From Desulfocapsa sp. (GTDB taxonomy: Bacteria > Desulfobacterota > Desulfobulbia > Desulfobulbales > Desulfocapsaceae), in the NCBI GenBank assembly GCA_030635405.1, contig DAOVZA010000028.1, positions 1 to 11,341 on the forward strand: a DNA stretch of 11,341 nt, written 5' to 3'. Below the pieces are notes generated by a model that worked only from the letters and a program-made list of their open reading frames with translations, was not told the DNA's origin and made no database searches. The position numbers and the translations under genes are program-made. Positions 1 through 7,514 of the stretch are shown piece by piece (within the stretch, counting starts at the first letter, position 1; each line of letters begins with the position of its first letter).

Positions 1-1554
1 AAAGAGCCTCTAAAAAGTGACGCCGAATTGTGGGCCGAGGCTGAAGAAAAGATTGCCAAGCGGAACAAGAATTTTTTCAATCGAATGCATCAGGAGACCA
101 AACAAGATCATTACGACCGTTTTTTTAACGCTGTGACACGAGCATTCGATCCTCATACTAACTATATGCCACCTGCCAATAAGGAAGACTTCGATATCCA
201 TATGCGGGGTAGTCTTGAAGGAATAGGTGCTCTGCTTCGCGAAGAGGATGGCTATATCAAAGTTGTAAATATTATACCGGGGTCGGCCTCTGCCCGTCAG
301 GGGCGATTAGAGGCTGAAGATATAATCCTTGAAGTTGCACAAGGGGCGAATGAATCAGTGGAAATCACAGATATGCGCCTTCGTGACGCCGTGCGTCTCA
401 TTCGTGGCCCTAAAGGGTCAGAAGTTCGTCTTACTGTTAAGAAACCAGATGGAACTAAAGAACTGATACCGATCCAGCGTGATGTGGTACAGATCGAAGA
501 GACTTTTGTGAAATCCACTTTAATGGAAGGGGTAGGTGGTGAAAAAATTGGTTATGTGATGATACCGAGCTTTTATCGTGATTTCGAAAAGACCAGAAAT
601 GGATCCTCCGATGCCAGAAATTCCACTGATGATACTCGAATTGCCATTGAGGAATTGAAGAAAGAGGGTATCAAAGGGCTTATTCTTGATCTTCGCAACA
701 ATGGTGGCGGATCGCTAATGGATGCTGTGGATACCACCGGTTTGTTCATAAAAGAAGGACCCGTTGTTCTTGTTAAAAATAGTTATGGGAATAAGAGAGT
801 GCTCAGCGATGATGATTCCTCTCTTACCTGGGATGGGCCACTGCTTGTACTTGTGAATCAGTTTTCAGCTTCTGCTTCTGAGATTTTAGCGGCAGCTCTT
901 CAGGACTATGGACGAGCAGTCATTGTTGGTGGGGCACATACCCATGGAAAAGGGACCGTTCAGACGCTTATAGACATGAACGACAATATCCCATTACTTC
1001 ATTTGAAAAAATATGAAGACCTTGGTGCCTTAAAGGTGACTATTCAGAAATTTTATCGCGTGAATGGCGGCTCTACTCAATATAAAGGGGTTGAGCCTGA
1101 CATCGTTTTGCCAAGTCTGTTTCAACACCTTGAATCGGGAGAGCAGTATCTCGATAATTCACTACCCTGGGACCAGGTAGCGCCGGTTTCTTATGATAGA
1201 AATGGTACAACTGCTTTTGATCTTGCCACGTTGAAAAAGAAATCCGAAAAGAGGGTGTTAGGAGATGATGGGTTGAAGGTTATTGCTGACGAAGCTGCAA
1301 AGGCATCGGAACGCGTCAAGAAAACCACCATGTCCCTGAAACTTTCTGATATGAAAGAGAAGCGGGTAGAGGCCAAAGCTACTCGTGACAAGATAGGTGC
1401 ACACTACCTGAAGTACCGTGAAGAAAAGAATGCAGAACATGGAGATGTAACTGCTTCAGAACTTGATAAGAAGAAAGATAAGGACAAGTGGAAAGAAGAA
1501 ATTAAGGAAGATCCTTATATTAACGAGTCTCTTCATATTCTTGGAGATATGTGA
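1..1554 (+). CDS. prc: C-terminal processing peptidase Prc/Tsp (S41A), 5'-truncated by window edge
   Basis: Serine endopeptidase of the tail-specific protease family, which in relatives works in the periplasm trimming or degrading proteins from their C-terminus. The frame is open from base 1, so the true start lies upstream; the TTG at 28 is not a credible start. Counting the first visible codon as residue 1, there is a PDZ domain (about 70-155), the S41 peptidase core (about 183-365, with LILDLRNNGGG typical of the family) and a Lys/Glu-rich C-terminal region like the Prc-specific DUF3340 (about 370-517). The catalytic dyad is visible: Ser291 in SASASEI and Lys317 in GKGTVQ, with the conserved Gln321. 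There is one extra residue between Ser and Lys compared with E. coli Prc. About 517 codons are present against roughly 680 in E. coli, so the signal peptide and N-terminal helical part are missing only because of the window edge. A 133-bp gap separates it from the dsr block, so co-transcription is uncertain. Confidence 0.93.
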   Translation, partial: KEPLKSDAELWAEAEEKIAKRNKNFFNRMHQETKQDHYDRFFNAVTRAFDPHTNYMPPANKEDFDIHMRGSLEGIGALLREEDGYIKVVNIIPGSASARQGRLEAEDIILEVAQGANESVEITDMRLRDAVRLIRGPKGSEVRLTVKKPDGTKELIPIQRDVVQIEETFVKSTLMEGVGGEKIGYVMIPSFYRDFEKTRNGSSDARNSTDDTRIAIEELKKEGIKGLILDLRNNGGGSLMDAVDTTGLFIKEGPVVLVKNSYGNKRVLSDDDSSLTWDGPLLVLVNQFSASASEILAAALQDYGRAVIVGGAHTHGKGTVQTLIDMNDNIPLLHLKKYEDLGALKVTIQKFYRVNGGSTQYKGVEPDIVLPSLFQHLESGEQYLDNSLPWDQVAPVSYDRNGTTAFDLATLKKKSEKRVLGDDGLKVIADEAAKASERVKKTTMSLKLSDMKEKRVEAKATRDKIGAHYLKYREEKNAEHGDVTASELDKKKDKDKWKEEIKEDPYINESLHILGDM

Positions 1555-1561
1555 AAGATTC

Positions 1562-1575
1562 TCAGCGATTGCTGA
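1562..1575. repeat. small inverted repeat after prc
   Basis: TCAGC-gatt-GCTGA, a perfect 5-bp stem with a 4-nt loop, starts 7 bases after the prc stop codon. It is followed only by mixed A/T sequence (1584-1599) and not by a clean T run, so it is at best a weak terminator or transcript-end hairpin for prc. Confidence 0.3.
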
Positions 1576-1597
1576 AGGCTGCTATTTTAAAATTTTC

Positions 1598-1626
1598 TTG
1601 ATTAACACGACAAAAAATGCTAAATC
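1598..1626 (+). promoter_or_regulatory. possible sigma70-type promoter for the dsr block
   Basis: TTGATT at 1598-1603 is followed after 17 bases by TAAATC at 1621-1626, preceded by TG at 1618-1619 (extended -10 style). The -10 is a poor match (3 of 6), so this is only a candidate. If right, transcription would start near 1633, just before the two abutting palindromes at 1637-1664, which would then be placed like operators or at the 5' end of the leader. Confidence 0.25.
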
Positions 1627-1636
1627 TCGATGCTTA

Positions 1637-1664
1637 TGAATGGCTATTCATTCAATTAGTTGAA
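1637..1664. promoter_or_regulatory. two abutting 14-bp palindromes upstream of the dsr block
   Basis: TGAATggctATTCA (1637-1650) is followed with no gap by TTCAAttagTTGAA (1651-1664). Each has perfect 5-bp arms and a 4-bp centre. The 5-4-5 layout is like that of CRP/FNR-family sites (FNR: TTGAT-N4-ATCAA), although the half-site bases differ. They lie 23 bases before the start of the RsbRD-like gene. No T run follows, so they are unlikely to be a terminator. Operator function is inferred. Confidence 0.4.
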
Positions 1665-1678
1665 ATAAATTTAGTGTT

Positions 1679-1683
1679 GAGGG
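1679..1683 (+). promoter_or_regulatory. Shine-Dalgarno deciding the RsbRD-gene start
   Basis: GAGGG ends 4 bases before the ATG at 1688 and only 1 base before the in-frame TTG at 1685. This favours the ATG as the start. Confidence 0.5.
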
Positions 1684-1687
1684 TTTG

Positions 1688-2224
1688 ATGGATCTTGCAG
1701 AAGCATTTCGTAATTACGAAGATAAGATAGTAAGTGAGTGGGTTGATTATACTTTGTCAAGTTATAAGTCTTCCACATTCTTTAAAAATGGCCCGGATAA
1801 GTTTTCAAATCCCGTGGGTGGCAATACCCGTGAGTCTCTTGGAGAACTCTTTAAACTGCTCACAAAAAATGCTGATCCTGAAGATTTTTTTGCACCCCTT
1901 GACCAGATCATGCGGATTCGTTCCATTCAGGAGTTCACCGCATCTGAAGCGGTAGCTCCCATTCATGCTGTAAAACACATTACCCGTGAAATCTTAGCTA
2001 AGGATTCAGAGCGTAAGCAATTTATTGCAGATCTTTACGACTTTGAATTTGCAGTGGATCTTGCCGTTCTTGCTGCGTTTGATTTGTATTCACAGTGTCG
2101 TGAACGATTGTATAAGGTCAGAATTAAAGAGATAAAAAGCGGTAGTATCATTCTTACTGACAGCAAATGTCCATCCAACCTGCTGAAAAATGATGAGAAC
2201 GATCCCGTGAGTTTTCCTATTTGA
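1688..2224 (+). CDS. stand-alone RsbRD N-terminal-domain protein upstream of dsrMKJOP
   Basis: A 178-residue, mainly helical soluble protein with no signal peptide or membrane segment. The opening pattern (AEAFRNYEDKIVSEWVDYTLSSY) and the later SIQEFTASEAVAPIHAVKHI segment resemble the RsbRD N-terminal domain, a globin-like helical sensor domain found at the N-terminus of RsbR-type stressosome proteins. Here it stands alone: the STAS output domain that normally follows is absent and the chain ends in a short polar tail (about 150-178). His93 and His97 and two Cys (137, 161) are visible; no ligand can be assigned. The gene leads the dsrMKJOP block on the same strand with a 102-bp gap before dsrM. 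A role in sensing or regulating sulfur respiration is inferred from position only. Confidence is good for the domain and low for function. Confidence 0.72.
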   Translation: MDLAEAFRNYEDKIVSEWVDYTLSSYKSSTFFKNGPDKFSNPVGGNTRESLGELFKLLTKNADPEDFFAPLDQIMRIRSIQEFTASEAVAPIHAVKHITREILAKDSERKQFIADLYDFEFAVDLAVLAAFDLYSQCRERLYKVRIKEIKSGSIILTDSKCPSNLLKNDENDPVSFPI

Positions 2225-2326
2225 TTAATGGAGTTAGTTTATTGTAGTTAACAGGTTTTTCTTCGGTTCAGGGGAAATTACTGAGGCTAAACCTATACAG
2301 TTCAATTTGAAGCGAGGTAAGAAGAA
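2225..2326 (+). other. spacer/leader between the RsbRD-like gene and dsrM
   Basis: No gene is visible here. AGGTTT (2253-2258) can pair with AAACCT (2289-2294), enclosing TCAG/CTGA (2268-2271 with 2281-2284), a possible but weak leader hairpin. TTCAAtTTGAA (2301-2311) is a perfect 5-1-5 palindrome directly before the dsrM ribosome-binding site (GAGG, 2314-2317) and resembles the palindrome at 1651-1664. It could be a second regulatory site or an internal start of dsr transcription. No good promoter was seen. Confidence 0.3.
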
Positions 2327-3358
2327 ATGAAGTATGCCTTCTCATTCCTGGCAGTCTTAGCGCTCATTATTGTAGCGTGGCTGGGATCCATGATACCTGG
2401 AATGCAATACCTGTTTGGTGTTCTGATTCCGTATCTTGCGATCGCAATCTTCCTGGGTGGTTTTATCTACAGAGTAGTGGGATGGGCAAAATCGCCTGTA
2501 CCTTTCTCCATTCCGACCACATGTGGTCAGGGGAAATCTCTGGATTTTATCAAACAGGACAAACTAGACTGCCCGACCAAGACATCGGAAGTTGTCGCCA
2601 GGATGTTTCTGGAAATTTTTGCATTCAGGTCCCTGTTTCGGAACACCAAGTCCGAACTCCACGAGGGACCCAAAATCACCTATGAATCATCCAGGTGGCT
2701 TTGGCTTGCATCTCTTCTGTTCCATTACTCTTTTCTGGTGATCATAGTCAGGCATATGCGCCTGTTCCTGAATCCTGTTCCGCAGTGGCTGCAGTTCATC
2801 GATTTTCTCGATGCCGGTGCCATGCTTCAGGTTGGAGCGCCATTGCTCTATGCAAGTGATCTTGCCATTCTTGCTGGGCTTTTGTTTCTCTTTGGCCGTC
2901 GTCTTGTGAATCGTAACGTACGTTATATCTCACTTGCCAATGATTACTTTCCGCTCTTCCTGATTTTTGCTGTTGCTAGTACTGGTATATTGATGCGTTA
3001 TTTCTTCCGAACTAATATCGATATCATCAATATCAAAGAGCTGCTGGTTGGATTGGTAACATTTTCACCAGTTATAAATGCTGAAATTGGTTCCATTTTT
3101 TATATTCATGTCTTCCTGGTTTCAACTCTGTTTATCTACTTTCCATACAGTAAGTTGATGCATATGGGCGGCGTTTTCATGAGCCCAACCAGAAATATGG
3201 CAAATGACAGTCGTATGAAACGTCATATCAACCCTTGGAATGATCCTACAATCAAACCTCATTCTTATTCAGGTTATGAGGATGAGTTTAGAGAGTTCAT
3301 GGTTGAGGCCGGCATCCCTGTTGAGAAAGAACTTCCTCCCAAAAAGGATGAGGAATAA
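2327..3358 (+). CDS. dsrM: DsrM, membrane diheme cytochrome b subunit of DsrMKJOP
   Basis: Integral membrane subunit that carries electrons between the quinone pool and DsrK; related to the gamma subunit of respiratory nitrate reductase (NarI). The 343 residues contain about six membrane segments (near 5-25, 30-50, 123-145, 172-192, 207-227 and 257-277). Candidate heme b ligands are the paired histidines His133/His143 and His261/His279, fitting two b hemes. A long loop (about 52-120) separates the second and third helices and contains Cys66 and Cys82. The soluble C-terminal tail (about 286-343) is charged and probably cytoplasmic. The start is supported by GAGG ending 9 bases before the ATG. 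It is the first of five contiguous dsr genes and 38 bases separate it from dsrK. Confidence 0.93.
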   Translation: MKYAFSFLAVLALIIVAWLGSMIPGMQYLFGVLIPYLAIAIFLGGFIYRVVGWAKSPVPFSIPTTCGQGKSLDFIKQDKLDCPTKTSEVVARMFLEIFAFRSLFRNTKSELHEGPKITYESSRWLWLASLLFHYSFLVIIVRHMRLFLNPVPQWLQFIDFLDAGAMLQVGAPLLYASDLAILAGLLFLFGRRLVNRNVRYISLANDYFPLFLIFAVASTGILMRYFFRTNIDIINIKELLVGLVTFSPVINAEIGSIFYIHVFLVSTLFIYFPYSKLMHMGGVFMSPTRNMANDSRMKRHINPWNDPTIKPHSYSGYEDEFREFMVEAGIPVEKELPPKKDEE

Positions 3359-3396
3359 CAGGATTGTTGATCCAAATTATATAAGGATATAGAATA

Positions 3397-5058
3397 ATGG
3401 CACTTGCAAAATTAGAACAACTATCAAAAAGCGTAGTGCAGGGTCCGTCTTTGGTGACAGGAGCACAACCTACCAAAGACTGGATGGATACCCCGGCTAT
3501 ATTTAAAGAGGGGAACTTTGCCTACCCTGCAAAACAGGAAAAGGTCGAATATCTCGACAGCCAGGACGGGATAGATTTTCCAAACGCCCGTATCTGGTCA
3601 CCCGATGAAGATGATTGGAAACTTCCTGAAAACTGGGAAGAGATCATCCTGAAAGGGCTTGCAGAACGTCTTGAGAAATTCAGATCTCTTAAAATCTTCA
3701 TGGATTGTTGTGTACGTTGCGGCGCCTGTGCAGATAAATGTCACTTCTTTCTCGGTACCGGTGATCCTAAGAACATGCCGGTTCTTCGAGCAGAACTTCT
3801 TCGCTCTGTCTATCGTCAGGACTTTACCTTAGCTGGTAAATTGTTTGGCAAAATGGCAGGCGGACGTAAGATGACAGTTGGCGTACTGAAAGAGTGGTTC
3901 ATGTACTCATACCAGTGTACGGAATGTAGACGCTGTTCAGTCTTCTGCCCATACGGTATTGATACCGCTGAAGTTACCATGATGATTCGTGAGCTTCTTC
4001 ATCTTGTTGGTATCGGTATTAACTGGATTATGGAGCCAGCTTCAAACTCCAATCGTACCGGTAACCATATGGGACTCCAACCCCATACTTTTAAAGACAA
4101 CGTTGATTTTCTTGCTGAAGACGTTGAAGCCCTCACCGGTGTAAAGATTAACCACAGCTTTAACCGTAAAGGTGCTGAGGTTCTCTTTATTACTCCATCT
4201 GCTGATGTTTTCGCAGAGCCCGGGCTCTACACTGCCATGGGTTATCTGGCACTCTTTGAGCAGATTGGCCTTGATTATACCTGGTCAACATACGCTTCAG
4301 AGGGTGGTAACTTCGGACTCTTCACCAACAACGAGTTGATGAAGAAACTGAACGCCAAGATGTATGCTGAGGCAAAGCGTCTCGGAGTAAAATATATCAT
4401 CGGTGGTGAGTGTGGCCATATGTGGCGTGTTGTTCATCAGTATATGGATACCATGAACGGTCCCGCTGACTTTATGGAAGTTCCAAAGTCTCCAATTACA
4501 GGAACTGTCTTTGATAATGCCAAATCAAGTAAGATGATTCACATCAGTGAGTTTACCGCTGATCTCATCAAGCATGGTAAAATCAAGTTTGATCCAAGTC
4601 GTAATGCAAATGTTAAGGCAACTTATCATGATTCCTGTAACCCGGCGCGAGCCATGGGTCTTATGGATGAACCACGTTACATCCTTGATCATGTAGTGCC
4701 TGATTGGGTTGAAATGCCTGAGAATACGATTCGTGAGCAGACCTTCTGCTGTGGTTCCGGAACTGGGCTTAATACAGATGAGATCATGGAACTTCGAATG
4801 CGTGCTGGTTTGCCACGGGCGAATGCTGTGAAGCATGTTGTTGATAAACATGATGTTAATATGCTTTCCTGTGTCTGCGCCATTGATCGTGCAACACTTA
4901 CATCGCTTATGGATTACTGGAATCCTGGCTGTGGTGTCTGTGGTATTTCCGAACTTGTTGGAAATGCATTGATTATGGATAACGAGAAACGAGCCATGGG
5001 TTATGGTGCTGACGGGACTGAGTCTGAACTTCCCGATGGCCTCAGAACCATGCTTTAA
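3397..5058 (+). CDS. dsrK: DsrK, HdrD-like catalytic Fe-S subunit of DsrMKJOP
   Basis: Cytoplasmic-side iron-sulfur protein related to heterodisulfide reductase subunit D; in sulfate reducers it is thought to reduce the DsrC trisulfide using electrons from DsrM. The 553 residues carry two ferredoxin-type [4Fe-4S] motifs, Cys105-x2-Cys108-x2-Cys111-x3-Cys115 and Cys174-x2-Cys177-x2-Cys180-x3-Cys184-Pro. A C-terminal CCG-type site follows: Cys414 in HDSCNPAR, Cys451-Cys452-Gly453, then Cys492/Cys494 and Cys512-x2-Cys515. In HdrB/HdrD this type of site binds the unusual [4Fe-4S] cluster where disulfide chemistry happens. No membrane segment is evident, so it is held to the membrane through DsrM. 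AAGGA (3383-3387) supports the ATG. dsrJ follows directly with no dsrL between, the arrangement of sulfate reducers rather than sulfur oxidisers. Confidence 0.95.
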   Translation: MALAKLEQLSKSVVQGPSLVTGAQPTKDWMDTPAIFKEGNFAYPAKQEKVEYLDSQDGIDFPNARIWSPDEDDWKLPENWEEIILKGLAERLEKFRSLKIFMDCCVRCGACADKCHFFLGTGDPKNMPVLRAELLRSVYRQDFTLAGKLFGKMAGGRKMTVGVLKEWFMYSYQCTECRRCSVFCPYGIDTAEVTMMIRELLHLVGIGINWIMEPASNSNRTGNHMGLQPHTFKDNVDFLAEDVEALTGVKINHSFNRKGAEVLFITPSADVFAEPGLYTAMGYLALFEQIGLDYTWSTYASEGGNFGLFTNNELMKKLNAKMYAEAKRLGVKYIIGGECGHMWRVVHQYMDTMNGPADFMEVPKSPITGTVFDNAKSSKMIHISEFTADLIKHGKIKFDPSRNANVKATYHDSCNPARAMGLMDEPRYILDHVVPDWVEMPENTIREQTFCCGSGTGLNTDEIMELRMRAGLPRANAVKHVVDKHDVNMLSCVCAIDRATLTSLMDYWNPGCGVCGISELVGNALIMDNEKRAMGYGADGTESELPDGLRTML

Positions 5059-5084
5059 CGGAACCGGAACGGAGGAAAACGTAA

Positions 5085-5486
5085 ATGTATAACAAAGGAA
5101 CAATCATACCGGGACTGATAGTATTCGTCCTTTTTGTGACTTTTCCAATCTGGTTTAGCATGTTTACAACGGCTGGGGAATTACCCAAGCCAGAGTTACC
5201 ACCAGGTGGAGAAAAACACTGTGTAGCGTCTGCTGAGTATATGCGGGCAAACCATATGCAGCTGCTTAACGAATGGCGCGACAATGTCTTAAGAGATGCT
5301 GATCGTGAAATTCTTGAGATCGATGGAGTGAAATATCCAAAAGGTCTGCAGATGGCATGTATGAAATGTCATAGTCAAAAAGAGAAATTCTGCGATAGCT
5401 GCCATACCTATGCAGCAGTCGATCCATATTGCTGGGATTGTCATCTGACTCCCAATGAAGCAGGATCGAAGGAGGCAACCCACTAA
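5085..5486 (+). CDS. dsrJ: DsrJ, membrane-anchored triheme cytochrome c
   Basis: Small periplasmic c-type cytochrome of the Dsr complex. The 133 residues begin with an uncleaved-looking membrane anchor (about 7-27). Three heme c motifs follow: Cys92-x2-Cys95-His96, Cys103-x2-Cys106-His107 and Cys116-x2-Cys119-His120. Cys46, in the KHCV segment, sits at the same residue number as the conserved cysteine of Allochromatium vinosum DsrJ reported as an axial ligand giving one heme a rare His/Cys coordination. The function of DsrJ in the complex is not settled in the literature. A strong GGAGG (5071-5075) lies 9 bases before the ATG. Its TAA overlaps the dsrO ATG by one base, indicating coupled translation. 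Confidence 0.95.
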   Translation: MYNKGTIIPGLIVFVLFVTFPIWFSMFTTAGELPKPELPPGGEKHCVASAEYMRANHMQLLNEWRDNVLRDADREILEIDGVKYPKGLQMACMKCHSQKEKFCDSCHTYAAVDPYCWDCHLTPNEAGSKEATH

Positions 5487-6307
5487 TGGATAAGCAAAGA
5501 AGAAAATTCTTAAAAATTGCAGGTGCGTCTGTGGTTGCAGGAATAGGAGCACCAGCATTTATTAAGCTGTCTGCTACTCCCGTACTGGCCTCAGGCGACG
5601 GACATGCTGCTCCTGCTGCTGGTCATGCACCAGCTCATGCAGAAGAAGCTCCTAAAGGCATGCGTCTTGGAATGGTTATTGATATGCGTAAGATGGCTGA
5701 TAAGCCAGGCTTGCTCGATAGTGCAATTAGCGCTTGTATCGATGCTCATAATGTCCCGCAGTTTCCTGATACAAAGAATGAGATTAAATGGATCTGGAAA
5801 TCTCCCTTTGAGAATGTGTTCACCGATCATTCCGGTTATCACATCTCCAAGAAAACAGCTAATATTGATTTTCCCGCACTATGTAATCATTGTGATGATC
5901 CACCATGCTGCAGGGCTTGTCCTACCCAGGCAACTTTTAAAGTTGCCTCCACGGGTATCGTAGCAATGGATTTCCATCGTTGTATCGGTTGTCGTTTCTG
6001 TATGGCAGCTTGCCCGTATGGCGCACGATCCTTCAACTGGCAGGATCCTCGTCCATACATCAAGAAATACAACAAAGAATTTCCATCACGTATGAAGGGT
6101 GTTGTTGAAAAATGCAACTTCTGCGCTGAGCGATTGGCTATTGGGCAGGAACCAGCCTGTGTCGAGGCTTGCAAAGGAACAGGTGCCATCACTTTTGGTG
6201 ACCTGAACGATGCAGGATCCGATGTACGTGCGGTTCTTGATAAAGAATTTACTATCCAGAGAAAGCCAACACTGGGTACTAAACCATCAGTCTTTTACAT
6301 AGTGTGA
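5486..6307 (+). CDS. dsrO: DsrO, Tat-exported periplasmic Fe-S subunit
   Basis: Periplasmic ferredoxin-like subunit of the NrfC/PsrB type that passes electrons between DsrP and DsrJ. The 273 residues start with a twin-arginine signal (RRKFLK at 5-10, then a hydrophobic stretch to about 34), followed by an Ala/His/Pro-rich linker (about 37-58, His40, His47, His51). Three complete Cys motifs are visible: Cys133/136/141/145, Cys166/169/172/176 and Cys210/213/225/229. The first motif expected in four-cluster relatives, after VIDMRK, is degraded: only its last Cys (Cys84) remains, with Met70, Leu77 and Ala80 near the other expected positions. In this fold that last Cys normally completes the cluster held by motif IV, so three clusters are predicted. 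Cys142 is an extra cysteine beside Cys141. AAGGAGG (5469-5475) serves the start, which overlaps the dsrJ stop by one base. Confidence 0.94.
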   Translation: MDKQRRKFLKIAGASVVAGIGAPAFIKLSATPVLASGDGHAAPAAGHAPAHAEEAPKGMRLGMVIDMRKMADKPGLLDSAISACIDAHNVPQFPDTKNEIKWIWKSPFENVFTDHSGYHISKKTANIDFPALCNHCDDPPCCRACPTQATFKVASTGIVAMDFHRCIGCRFCMAACPYGARSFNWQDPRPYIKKYNKEFPSRMKGVVEKCNFCAERLAIGQEPACVEACKGTGAITFGDLNDAGSDVRAVLDKEFTIQRKPTLGTKPSVFYIV

Positions 6308-6314
6308 GGTAGTC

Positions 6315-7484
6315 ATGATTGAAAAAACACTCAAAGGCAAACCAGCTTATTGGATCTGGCTTGCATTTTTAGGAATGTTCATGGCTATTGGTGCTGCCTG
6401 TTATGTCAGGCAGTACAACTTTGGCCTTGGCTTGACCGGGATGAGCCGTGATGTCTCATGGGGATTGTATATTTCTCAGTTTACCTTTCTGGTCGGAGTT
6501 GCGGCTGGAGGTGTGATGCTGGTACTTCCCTATTATGTCCATAACTATAAGGAGTTTGGGCGAATTACCATTTTAGGCGAATTTCTCGCAATTGGTGCCA
6601 TCGTCATGTGTCTGCTCTTTATTATGGCAGATCTTGGACAACCAATGCGTGCCTTAAACGTTGTTCTTCATCCATCTCCAAATTCCATGCTGTTTTACGA
6701 TGCCATCGTTTTGAATGGATATCTTTTCCTGAATATTCTCTGCGGCTGGGTTATTCTCACTGCTGAGAAGAAACAGGTAAAACCACCAAAGTGGATTTAT
6801 TTCTTTGTTTATCTCTCCATCCCCTTTGCTGTTTCCATTCATACTGTAACAGCTATGCTTTACTGCGGTCTTCCTGGTCGTCACTTCTGGCTTTCCGCCA
6901 TTATTGCACCACGATTTCTTGCATCTGCTTTTGCAGCAGGTCCAGCACTTATCATTATTGCCTGTTTGATCTTAAAACGTGTTGCAGGGTTTGATGCAGG
7001 ACGTAAGGCAATGAACAAGCTTGTGACCATTATTATTTATGCTGCATTGTTGAATATGTTCTTTGTCGGTCTTGAGTTCTTTGTTGGATATTACTCTAAT
7101 ATTCCAGGACATAAACATGCACTTGAATATCTGTTCTTTGGTCTTGAACATCACGGTCATGTATATAATAATCTGGTTCCGTTTATGTGGGCTTTTGTAA
7201 TACTTGCTTTTGGCGCAATTGCTACCCTTTCAACAAAAGCCGCAAAAGAGAATGATTTTGTTCTTGGAATGGGCTGTGCAGCCCTGTTCTTGGCCTTCTG
7301 GTTGGATAAGGGAATTGGTTTTGTACTTGCGGGTTTTGTTCCAACTCCAATGCATGAAATCACCGAATATATCCCGACCATGAACGAACTTGGTATCACC
7401 GCTGGTGTCTGGGCAACTGGTATCTTTGTCGTGACTGTACTTTTCAAAATTGCCATTGGTGTTGAGCATGAAGTAGAAGGATAG
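6315..7484 (+). CDS. dsrP: DsrP, NrfD-type quinone-interacting membrane subunit
   Basis: Polytopic membrane protein of the NrfD/PsrC/HybB family, pairing with DsrO and exchanging electrons with the menaquinone pool; the family has no redox cofactor of its own. The 389 residues contain about ten hydrophobic segments. The second helix region, MSRDVSWGLYISQFTFLVG (about 43-61), and the ADLGQPMRAL segment (about 105-114) are characteristic of DsrP-type proteins. The ATG is 7 bases after the dsrO stop, with TGAGGT (6305-6310) overlapping that stop, so translation is probably coupled. The gene ends in TAG-TAA-TAG and is followed within 31 bases by a strong intrinsic terminator, marking the end of the operon. 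Confidence 0.95.
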   Translation: MIEKTLKGKPAYWIWLAFLGMFMAIGAACYVRQYNFGLGLTGMSRDVSWGLYISQFTFLVGVAAGGVMLVLPYYVHNYKEFGRITILGEFLAIGAIVMCLLFIMADLGQPMRALNVVLHPSPNSMLFYDAIVLNGYLFLNILCGWVILTAEKKQVKPPKWIYFFVYLSIPFAVSIHTVTAMLYCGLPGRHFWLSAIIAPRFLASAFAAGPALIIIACLILKRVAGFDAGRKAMNKLVTIIIYAALLNMFFVGLEFFVGYYSNIPGHKHALEYLFFGLEHHGHVYNNLVPFMWAFVILAFGAIATLSTKAAKENDFVLGMGCAALFLAFWLDKGIGFVLAGFVPTPMHEITEYIPTMNELGITAGVWATGIFVVTVLFKIAIGVEHEVEG

Positions 7485-7514
7485 TAATAGAGCATATTCT
7501 TTCTCAGTTTTTCG

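Noticed and set aside
28..30. TTG as start of the protease gene
   Set aside because: The frame is open to base 1 and the family needs about 150 more N-terminal residues, so the gene simply runs in from outside the window.
4525..5103. 192-codon open frame on the - strand inside dsrK
   Set aside because: Antisense to a clearly conserved gene; the translation is rich in Thr, Ile and His with no recognisable domain and no start signals.
5604..5963. 119-codon + strand frame inside dsrO
   Set aside because: Out-of-frame shadow of dsrO with Leu/Ile-rich composition and no independent signals.
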